DNA of 64,000 nt from NCBI GenBank assembly GCA_029251165.1, contig JAQXDW010000031.1, forward strand, positions 16,984-80,983, written 5' to 3'. The DNA comes from Myxococcota bacterium. GTDB lineage: Bacteria; Myxococcota_A; UBA796. Of the stretch, positions 57,821 through 64,000 are shown piece after piece; positions within the stretch are counted from its first letter, which is position 1; each line of letters begins with the position of its first letter. The position numbers and the translations under genes were made by a program. The notes beneath the pieces were generated by a model. That model was not told the DNA's origin, made no database searches, and saw only the letters and a program-made list of their open reading frames with translations.

Positions 57821-58052
57821 ACACAGCGCCCTGCGTGCCGAGATCTCGGCCCTGATCATCCGCGAGCTGCGCCTGACAGAGGGCATGCCGGAGGGTGATC
57901 TCTCGGAGTCTCTCGACTCAGTGCAGCGCCTCTCTCTCGTGGTCGCCATCGAGGATCACTACGAGATCATGTTCGATGAAGAAGACGACACCGCAGTCAC
58001 CACCCTCGACGAGGTGGTGCAGCTGGTCGCCGCTCGGCTCGCAAGCCGATGA
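57813..58052 (+). CDS. Stand-alone acyl carrier protein
   Basis: A 79-residue acidic four-helix protein with the phosphopantetheine-attachment motif LDSVQRLSLV (Ser after Asp) at about residues 33-42 and a typical ACP third helix (VTTLDEVVQLVAARL). It is not the housekeeping AcpP, which would sit with fab genes. Its placement between the methyltransferase and an acyl-AMP ligase suggests it carries the fatty acyl starter to the type III PKS. The stop overlaps the ligase start (ATGA). Confidence 0.9.
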   Translation: MTEHSALRAEISALIIRELRLTEGMPEGDLSESLDSVQRLSLVVAIEDHYEIMFDEEDDTAVTTLDEVVQLVAARLASR

Positions 58053-59764
58053 AGCCCACCACCCTGCCCGGGTACCTGGAGCGAGCCGCCCGAGACGGTG
58101 CGCCTCGGGACAGCCTGACCTTCATCGACCGAAGGGAGCGCGAGACCGCTCTGCACTACAGCGAGGTCTATGCCCGCGCGCGGAGGTCCGCTGGGGCCCT
58201 CGCAGCAAGCGGCATCAAGCAGGGTGATCGGGTCGCGATCATCCTGGCGACGGGACCGGCGTTCATCGATGCCCTGTTCGGCCTCCAGCTCCTCGGCGCC
58301 GTCCCGGTTCCGCTCTATCCGCCGGTTCGGCTCGGACGACTGACGGAGTACTACGACAAGACCGCGGCCATGCTCACGGCCGCTTCGGCCACCGCGATCA
58401 TCACCACCGGCCGGGTTCGACGGGTGATGGGACAGGTCATCGCCCGATATGCACCGCCGTGTGGTGTCATCGAGGCCACGACCCTGCACACCGGCCCCGA
58501 CCGCGACCCCGCAGACACCGCTCCCGACGACCTCGCGATGGTCCAGTTCTCCTCTGGGACCACGGTCGCCCCCAAGCCGGTCGCCCTGACCCATGCCCAG
58601 GCCCTCTCCAACGCCGAGGAGATCGTCCGGGTCGTGCGCGCGCACAGCGATGAGCCCCCAGGAGGCGTCTGCTGGCTGCCGCTGTACCACGACATGGGAC
58701 TCATCGGCTGTGTCTACGTCTCGGTGGTCGCTCCCGGTCCCCTGGCCCTCATCTCGCCGGAGATCTTCCTCGCTCGACCGGCCCTCTGGCTTCGGGCGAT
58801 CTCACGACACCGGGCCACGGTCTCTCCCGCCCCCAACTTCGCCTACGCCCTGTGCGCAGAGCGAATCCAGGACGACGAGCTGGAGGGGGTGGACCTCTCC
58901 AGCTGGACCCTCGCCCTCAACGGCGCCGAGCCCGTTGCGCCCGCCAGCCTCCGCCAGTTCAGCGAGCGGTTTGCCAAGTGGGGCCTCCCCAAGACCGCGC
59001 TCACCCCGGTCTACGGACTCGCTGAGGCCTCCCTCGCCGTGACCTTCTCCGAGCCGAGCCGTCCGTTCTCTTCCCGTCACGTCGACCGTGAGGCGCTGCT
59101 GGAGGGTCGAATCGAGCCTGTCGCGGATGGCATCGAGGTGGTGAGCGTCGGCACGCCGCTGCGGGGCTTCGCCGTCCAGATCCGCAGCCCAGATGGCGCC
59201 GTCCTCCCAGAGCAGAGCATCGGACACATCTGGGCAAAGGGCCCCAGCATCATGGCCGGCTACCTCGACCGAGACGAAAGCCCGATCGTGGATGGCTGGC
59301 TGAACACCGGTGATCTGGGCTACCTCCTGGAGGGTGAGCTGTACATCGCAGGTCGGGCCAAGGACGTCATCATCCTCCGTGGTCAGAACCACGTCCCCCA
59401 GGACATCGAGCAGTCGGTCGATGAGGTCGAGGGCGTGCGGCTGGGGTGCGCAGCGGCTGTGGGCGATGTCGGAGAAGATGGCGAGCGGCTGATCCTGTTT
59501 GTGGAGTACCGCGAGCCCCGAGAGGCGCTGGCGGAAGACTGCCGGCGGGCTGTGCTCAAGAAGACCGGCCTGAACCCGGAGCTGGTGGTCATCCTCGCCC
59601 CGGGCACGCTCCCGCGAACCAGCAGCGGCAAGATCCGACGCGCCGAGGCCCTGCGGCAGTGGAAAGTGGGCGCGCTCCTTCCCCCGGATAAGGTCACCCC
59701 CTGGCTGCTCGCTGGCGCCATGGCCAGCAGCGCGCTTGGATACCTCAAGAGCCGACGCGGCTGA
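58049..59764 (+). CDS. Fatty acyl-AMP ligase
   Basis: A 571-residue ANL-superfamily adenylase of the FAAL group, which activates fatty acids as acyl-AMP and transfers them to an ACP. Motifs: P-loop-like MVQFSSGTTVAPKPV, the FAAL-type CWLPLYHDMGLIGCVY, SPAPNFAYALC, TPVYGLAEASLAVTF, and the C-terminal GRAKDVIILRGQNHVPQDIE and SSGKIRRAEAL (catalytic Lys). The alanine/proline lid region and the following stand-alone ACP favour FAAL over acyl-CoA synthetase. The four-base overlap with the ACP gene supports a fixed partnership. Confidence 0.92.
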   Translation: MKPTTLPGYLERAARDGAPRDSLTFIDRRERETALHYSEVYARARRSAGALAASGIKQGDRVAIILATGPAFIDALFGLQLLGAVPVPLYPPVRLGRLTEYYDKTAAMLTAASATAIITTGRVRRVMGQVIARYAPPCGVIEATTLHTGPDRDPADTAPDDLAMVQFSSGTTVAPKPVALTHAQALSNAEEIVRVVRAHSDEPPGGVCWLPLYHDMGLIGCVYVSVVAPGPLALISPEIFLARPALWLRAISRHRATVSPAPNFAYALCAERIQDDELEGVDLSSWTLALNGAEPVAPASLRQFSERFAKWGLPKTALTPVYGLAEASLAVTFSEPSRPFSSRHVDREALLEGRIEPVADGIEVVSVGTPLRGFAVQIRSPDGAVLPEQSIGHIWAKGPSIMAGYLDRDESPIVDGWLNTGDLGYLLEGELYIAGRAKDVIILRGQNHVPQDIEQSVDEVEGVRLGCAAAVGDVGEDGERLILFVEYREPREALAEDCRRAVLKKTGLNPELVVILAPGTLPRTSSGKIRRAEALRQWKVGALLPPDKVTPWLLAGAMASSALGYLKSRRG

Positions 59765-59772
59765 GGAGCCCA

Positions 59773-60816
59773 ATGCACGACCTGATCATTGCTGGAGGAG
59801 GCCCTGCCGGACTCTCGGCTGCGATCATGGCTGCGCAGCGCGGGCTCCATCCGGTGATCGTCGAGCCGCGCCCAGGCGCCATCGACAAGGCCTGTGGTGA
59901 GGGCCTGATGCCCGGCGCGGTCACCGAGCTGGCGGCGCTGGGCGTGAAGCCAGCGATGAGCCATCGGTTCGTCGGCATCCGGTACATCGCCGATGGTCGC
60001 ATTGCAGAGGGACACTTCCCCCAGGGGCCCGGTCTCGGCGTCCGTCGCACCGTACTGCACGAGGCGCTGACGGCCCGGGCAGACGCGCTGGGAATTGAGC
60101 GGGTCCAGGGGCGGGTCAGCGACATCCGGCAGTCAGAAGACCGGGTGGAGGCTGCTGGCCTCACTGCGCGCTGGATGCTGGCTGCCGATGGGCTCTACTC
60201 TCCGACCCGCGATGCCCTCGATTTAGAGCGCCCTGCCAAGCGCCGACCCCGGTTCGGGCTCCGACGCCACTACGCCATCGCGCCGTGGTCGGACTTCGTG
60301 GAGGTCTACTGGTCGGCAGAGGCAGAAGCCTACGTCACCCCAGTCGGACCGAACCTCATCGGCGTCGCCGTCTTGTTCTCTGGCACTCCCCTTCCCGAAG
60401 GCCGCGGCTCCCGAGATCGCTACGAGCGCTTGCTCGCAGGCTTCCCCGAGCTCTCCGAGCGCCTCAGCCAGCCCTGCACCGCCGTCCGGGGCAGCGGACC
60501 GTTTGAGCGCCAGCTGAGCAGCCGACGGGCAGGGCGAGTCATGCTCATCGGCGACGCCGCCGGATACCTCGATCCGATCACGGGCGAGGGAATCCGCCTG
60601 GGACTCTCCAGCGCACGAGCCGCGCTGGACTGCATCGAGGCGGGCCGTCCAGAGGACTATGACCGGCAGTGGTGGCTGCACACCCGTCGCTACTGGTGGC
60701 TGACGCTCGGGCTGCTCCAGCTTCGCGACCGCCCCGCCCTCCGTCGGCTGATGGTTCCGTTTCTCCGAACGGTTCCCGGCGCATTCTCCCGCATCGTCGG
60801 CGTGCTCGCTGGCTGA
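59773..60816 (+). CDS. FAD-dependent oxidoreductase (aromatic hydroxylase / geranylgeranyl-reductase type)
   Basis: A 347-residue flavoprotein of the PHBH-like group. The N-terminal Rossmann fold is GGGPAGLSAAIMAAQRG; the second motif is LAADGLYSPTRDAL; the FAD ribityl-binding motif is MLIGDAAGYLDPITGEGIRLG. CGEGLMPGAV after the first fold resembles halogenase/geranylgeranyl reductase relatives. In the Streptomyces srs operon an FAD hydroxylase (SrsC) oxidises the methylated alkylresorcinol to a quinone; this gene, last in a similar operon, probably does the analogous step. GGAG precedes the ATG. Confidence 0.87.
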   Translation: MHDLIIAGGGPAGLSAAIMAAQRGLHPVIVEPRPGAIDKACGEGLMPGAVTELAALGVKPAMSHRFVGIRYIADGRIAEGHFPQGPGLGVRRTVLHEALTARADALGIERVQGRVSDIRQSEDRVEAAGLTARWMLAADGLYSPTRDALDLERPAKRRPRFGLRRHYAIAPWSDFVEVYWSAEAEAYVTPVGPNLIGVAVLFSGTPLPEGRGSRDRYERLLAGFPELSERLSQPCTAVRGSGPFERQLSSRRAGRVMLIGDAAGYLDPITGEGIRLGLSSARAALDCIEAGRPEDYDRQWWLHTRRYWWLTLGLLQLRDRPALRRLMVPFLRTVPGAFSRIVGVLAG

Positions 60817-60866
60817 GCCGGCGGCCGCTGTGAGAGAATGCATGCAGCCGTCACTCTGGAGTCGTC

Positions 60867-61667
60867 GTGCTCGAGTCTCTCTCCAACCCAGACACCTGGG
60901 CTGCGCTGCTGGCGCTGACGTCGCTTGAGATCGTCCTGGGCATCGACAACATTGTCTTCATCGCCATTCTCTCTGACCGCCTCCCGAAGGCGCAGCAGGG
61001 GCTTGCATACAAGCTCGGGCTGTCCGCGGCGCTGATCACCCGGCTGCTGCTGCTGTTCACCATCTCCTGGGTGATGGGCCTGACCGAGCCGCTCATCTCG
61101 CTGATGGACCACAGCTTCTCTGGTCGAGATCTCATCCTGCTCGGCGGCGGACTGTTCCTCATCGGGAAGGCCTCACACGAGATCTTCGAGAAGGTCGAGG
61201 GCCATGAAGCCGCGCACGAGGCCGGGGGCAGACCGACCGGGGTGAGCCTGGTGGGGACCATCATCCAGATCATGCTCCTGGACATTGTGTTCTCGCTGGA
61301 CTCCGTGATCACCGCTGTCGGCATGGCCGAGGAGCTGTGGATCATGGTCACCGCGATGGTCACCGCAGTGGGGATCATGCTGGTATCAGCCCAGGCCATC
61401 GGCAATTTCGTCAACAAGCACCCCTCGATGAAGGTCCTCGCGCTGTCGTTTCTGATGCTGGTCGGCGTGCTGCTGACCGCAGAGGGAATGGGACAGCACA
61501 TCGAGAAGGGCTACATCTACTTCGCGATGTCCTTCTCCTTCATCGTCGAGCTACTCAACATGCGGGTCCGCGGACCCTCGAAGAAGAAGGTCGAGGCTCT
61601 CGAAGAGACCGACCTTGATCACCCCGACAACGTCGACGCAGACCGCGCCGATGGGAGCGCACAGTGA
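60867..61667 (+). CDS. TerC-family integral membrane protein
   Basis: A 266-residue inner-membrane protein with seven or so hydrophobic helices and the two TerC signatures, LEIVLGIDNIVFIAILSDRL and LLDIVFSLDSVITAVGMAEE, whose Asp residues lie within the membrane. TerC proteins are linked to metal (notably Mn2+) handling and membrane-protein metallation, beyond the historical tellurite resistance. GTG 60867 follows GGAG. The acidic C-terminal tail is cytoplasmic. It is coupled by GTGA overlap to the following SDR gene. Confidence 0.9.
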   Translation: MLESLSNPDTWAALLALTSLEIVLGIDNIVFIAILSDRLPKAQQGLAYKLGLSAALITRLLLLFTISWVMGLTEPLISLMDHSFSGRDLILLGGGLFLIGKASHEIFEKVEGHEAAHEAGGRPTGVSLVGTIIQIMLLDIVFSLDSVITAVGMAEELWIMVTAMVTAVGIMLVSAQAIGNFVNKHPSMKVLALSFLMLVGVLLTAEGMGQHIEKGYIYFAMSFSFIVELLNMRVRGPSKKKVEALEETDLDHPDNVDADRADGSAQ

Positions 61668-62509
61668 ACAGCCAGATCTTCCGCAGCGACCTGCTGACCG
61701 GTCAAGTTGCCGTCATCACCGGCGGAGGCACTGGAATCGGCGCCTACATCGCCGCAGAGCTGGGGCGCCTCGGAGCGACCATCGTCATCGCCTCTCGCAA
61801 GGCGGATCGCATCGCTGCGGCTGCCGAGAAGCTCTCCGGGCTGCTCGGGGCACCGGTCACCGGGCTCGCCTGCGACATCCGCGATCGGGACTCGACCGCT
61901 GCCCTGGTCGCGGCGGTCATTGAGAAGCACGGCCGCATCGACCTGCTGATCAACAACGGCGGCGGTCAGTTCATGGCGCCCGCCGAGCTGATCACCCCGC
62001 GCGGCTGGGATGCCGTCGTCGGCACCAACCTCACCGGCACCTGGAACCTCACCCGCGCCGTCGCCGATGGCTGGATGCTTCAGAACGGCGGGCGGATCAT
62101 CAACATCACCATGCTCACCCGGCGTGGCTTCCCTGGCATGACCCACTCCGTCGCTGCGCGCAGCGGCGTCGAGGCCATGACCCGGACCCTTGCGATCGAG
62201 TGGGCCAGCTACGGCATCCAGATCAACTGCGTGCAGCCTGGGGTCATCGCCTCTGGCGGACTGCGCAACTACCCCGACGGCGAGAACCTCGCCCGCTCGA
62301 TCCAGGCAGAGATCCCGATGAAGCGACTGGGCACCTGCGACGAAGTGGCCTGGATGGTCGCGTTCCTCGCCAGCCCAGCGGGCAACTACATCACCGGGCA
62401 GGTCATGACCGTCGATGGCGGCCGAGAGCTGTGGGGCAACACCTGGCCAGTCCCAGAGCCCAAGGAGCTGCCGGAGGTCGATCTCGGCAGCCTGCCCTGG
62501 GAGGACTGA
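61664..62509 (+). CDS. SDR reductase resembling trans-2-enoyl-CoA reductase (PECR)
   Basis: A 281-residue short-chain dehydrogenase. Cofactor motif TGGGTGIG (19-26), Arg45 after the second strand (IASRK; NADPH-type), and NNGGG at 97-101 for the usual NNAG. The YxxxK catalytic pair is missing: the region reads THSVAARSGVEAMTR, with Ser162 and Arg166 at those places. The same HSxAAR segment and the following IEWASYGIQINCVQPGVI are strikingly like animal peroxisomal trans-2-enoyl-CoA reductase, so enoyl-CoA reduction is the best guess. GTG start overlaps the TerC stop. Confidence 0.85.
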   Translation: MNSQIFRSDLLTGQVAVITGGGTGIGAYIAAELGRLGATIVIASRKADRIAAAAEKLSGLLGAPVTGLACDIRDRDSTAALVAAVIEKHGRIDLLINNGGGQFMAPAELITPRGWDAVVGTNLTGTWNLTRAVADGWMLQNGGRIINITMLTRRGFPGMTHSVAARSGVEAMTRTLAIEWASYGIQINCVQPGVIASGGLRNYPDGENLARSIQAEIPMKRLGTCDEVAWMVAFLASPAGNYITGQVMTVDGGRELWGNTWPVPEPKELPEVDLGSLPWED

Positions 62510-62515
62510 GCACGA

Positions 62516-63562
62516 TCACCAGGGCATCGGCGCCCCCGTACTGAGCACCGCCATCCATGCGGCATCCGGCGCCAGGAGGTCGGCCACCCGTGCGCTGTCG
62601 CCGTAGTGCCCTCCCCGCTGCGCCCGGATCAGCCGCGCCCGGCCCTCCAGGAACGCCGCGCCGGCACGCTCAGCCAGCGCCACAGCCTCGCTAAGATCAC
62701 GGTCTGAGCCCTCCGCAGCACCTCGGGCCAGCAGCAGGTGGGCGAGCAGCAGCGGGAGCTGACGCTGGCGGGCATATGCGATCGGTCGCACAACCCCTGC
62801 CGACAGGGCAATCCGCCCCGCAGAGAGCATCGCTCGGATGAGCCCGGCCTCTGATCGATACAGCCCCGCACGTCGCCCTGCGGCAGTCCACTGCTCTCCG
62901 GCGTGGGTGTAGTGCGCGATGGCGAGATCGGGCTGCCCGGCGAACAGCGCAGTCTCCGCGCGTCCCATGATCGCCGCTGCCGCCGCGCCGGGATGCGAAG
63001 CCATGGCCGCAGCCGCCTGCGCATAGCGCGCGTCTGCACCAGCCAGATCGCCAGCCATGCGCAGCCGAGTGCCCTGTCGAAACCACACCGCAGCCCTCAT
63101 GGACTCGGGCGCGGTCTCCGTGAGCACCTCCAGGAGGATCCCCGCCTCATCGAGTCTCCCCAGAGCCACCAGGCTGCCGATGAGGGTGTCTCGTGCGATG
63201 GCCTGCGCCACCGGACCCGCAGCCTGCGACAGTCCTTCTCGAGCCATGCCCGCCGCGACGTCGAGCTGCCCGGCTTGCTGGAGCACACCCGCGAGCTGAA
63301 CCCGCAGCATCCCTGCAGCCTCGCCGCTCGGATCCATGCGAACGGCAGCAGCGAGGTGCTTCGCCGCAGCAGCCGGACGATCATCGCGGCGGAGGGCATC
63401 CCCGGCCGCAGCCAGGGCATGCTGGCAGGCTGATGACGACAGCTCGGGAAGCGCCGAGATCTCGACATACGCCGCCGCAGCTTCGCCCCACCGACCGGAC
63501 ACAGCCAGTGCGCGCGCCGCATGCACAGCGGCTTCCAGCTCCGCCTCAGAAGCGACCGGCAA
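62516..63562 (-). CDS. TPR-like repeat protein
   Basis: A 348-residue all-helical, Ala-rich protein built from TPR-like helix pairs (GRWGEAAAAYVEI, DRPAAAAKHLAAAVRMDP, GQLDVAAGMAREGL, GRLDEAGILLEVL, GDLAGADARYAQAAAAM, GQPDLAIAHYTHAGEQW). No signal peptide or membrane helix; probably a cytoplasmic scaffold. The TTG start at 63562 overlaps the end of the upstream gene by 17 bases and has no strong SD; GTG 63526, after GGAAG, is a plausible alternative. Function unknown. Confidence 0.65.
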   Translation of the reverse strand: MPVASEAELEAAVHAARALAVSGRWGEAAAAYVEISALPELSSSACQHALAAAGDALRRDDRPAAAAKHLAAAVRMDPSGEAAGMLRVQLAGVLQQAGQLDVAAGMAREGLSQAAGPVAQAIARDTLIGSLVALGRLDEAGILLEVLTETAPESMRAAVWFRQGTRLRMAGDLAGADARYAQAAAAMASHPGAAAAAIMGRAETALFAGQPDLAIAHYTHAGEQWTAAGRRAGLYRSEAGLIRAMLSAGRIALSAGVVRPIAYARQRQLPLLLAHLLLARGAAEGSDRDLSEAVALAERAGAAFLEGRARLIRAQRGGHYGDSARVADLLAPDAAWMAVLSTGAPMPW

Positions 63563-64000
63563 TGCCGAGGTGTCCAGGGCCGACGATGGGCCGGAGGGGC
63601 GCGTCGATGAGGAACGACGAGCCGACCAGCGCGAGCCCGCCAGCAGTGAGGCCGATGGTCAGGTAGCGGCTGGTGTTGAAGCGAGTGGTGAGGCTGGAGG
63701 CATCGGCACGGGTCACGGAGTATGGGTCTTCGTTTGCGGTAGTGATCGCCGCGTAGGCTGGGTTGACCATCGCAAAGTTGACCACCACGCCGCCAGCCAA
63801 GAGGACTCCCCCTGAGGCAAGCACGGTCGTGCCGATGCCCAAACCGCTCCGCGTGCTCTCCGGCTCGGAGTCAGCGACCGGCTCGGAGTCAGCGACCGGC
63901 GTGGAGTCAGCGACCGGCGCGGAGTCAGCGACCGGCGCGGAGTCAGCGACCGGCGCGGAGTCAGCGACCGGCGCGATCACTGGCTCATCTGCGTCCGGTG
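63546..64000 (-). CDS. Partial repeat-containing membrane protein (5' end outside the window)
   Basis: The frame is open to the window edge, so the GTG at 63980 is an internal Val codon and the true start is missing. The visible 151 residues begin in a linker of six-residue repeats (PVADSA/E/T), then two membrane helices (GIGTTVLASGGVLLAGGVVV and YLTIGLTAGGLALVGSSFLI) separated by about 40 residues. Repeated Pro/Asp/Ser linkers of this sort usually join an exported or cytoplasmic domain to a membrane anchor. The missing N-terminus decides function. Confidence 0.6.
   Translation of the reverse strand, partial: PDADEPVIAPVADSAPVADSAPVADSAPVADSTPVADSEPVADSEPESTRSGLGIGTTVLASGGVLLAGGVVVNFAMVNPAYAAITTANEDPYSVTRADASSLTTRFNTSRYLTIGLTAGGLALVGSSFLIDAPLRPIVGPGHLGIAGRF
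63861..63968 (-). repeat. 18-bp coding tandem repeat, six copies
   Basis: Six consecutive 18-base units (63861-63878 to 63951-63968) differ only at two or three bases and encode PVADS plus Ala, Glu or Thr. A partial seventh unit follows. In-frame expansion or contraction would change linker length only. Confidence 0.92.

Overview
The window looks like chromosomal DNA of a GC-rich Gram-negative bacterium of the Myxococcota / former Deltaproteobacteria type. The signs are about eight lipoprotein signal peptides, an 11-fold Asp/Cys-rich MopE-type repeat lipoprotein, a Ser/Thr kinase fused to an FGE-like domain, a propeller-coupled cyclase, a FadL-type outer membrane protein, GTG/TTG starts behind good GGAG sites, and many ATGA/GTGA/TGATG overlaps. 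The placement is an inference from gene content. I see no rRNA, tRNA, IS element, integrase, phage gene or CRISPR array.

Layout. 1-5.9 kb: end of an unknown gene, an M20 peptidase, the MopE-type lipoprotein and a membrane-anchored secreted protein. 5.9-10.1 kb (-): a periplasmic propeller/adenylate cyclase sensor translationally coupled to a FAAH2-like amidase. 10.2-18 kb: glutathione reductase, a poorly coding 660-bp stretch, carA, a CNNM/CorC-type membrane protein, yheU-radA and an L,D-transpeptidase lipoprotein. 18-24 kb: aldehyde dehydrogenase, recN and a metzincin-lectin lipoprotein. 24-31.9 kb: carB, the kinase/FGE fusion, a pilin-like membrane protein, a sugar-lactone oxidase and a lipoprotein. 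32-35.8 kb: an M16 peptidase pair and ilvE, closed by a strong terminator. 35.9-38.7 kb: a two-gene unit whose first protein is a truncated, zinc-finger-less relative of the RNA polymerase beta' clamp joined to a probable beta-propeller. 38.7-41.3 kb (-): argG-argH. 41.4-44.1 kb: a small HTH gene with its own terminator, a cluster of palindromes, pyk and an N-formylglutamate amidohydrolase-like gene. 44-56 kb: envelope and unknown genes, a FadL-type porin, a glycerol-3-phosphate dehydrogenase, an enoyl-CoA hydratase and two lipoproteins. 56.2-60.8 kb: a compact operon of type III PKS, ICMT-type methyltransferase, ACP, fatty acyl-AMP ligase and FAD oxidoreductase, probably for a phenolic lipid. 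60.9-64 kb: TerC, a PECR-like SDR, a TPR protein and a repeat-containing membrane protein cut by the window edge.

How the genes work together. carA, carB, argG and argH supply carbamoyl phosphate and arginine, although carA and carB are about 10.6 kb apart. radA and recN act in recombinational repair. FadL, enoyl-CoA hydratase, the SDR, the acyl-AMP ligase, ACP and PKS suggest fatty-acid uptake and use for lipid secondary metabolism. The most unusual content is the beta'-clamp/propeller gene and its partner at 35884-38717, followed by the phenolic-lipid operon and the palindrome cluster at 41705-41843.
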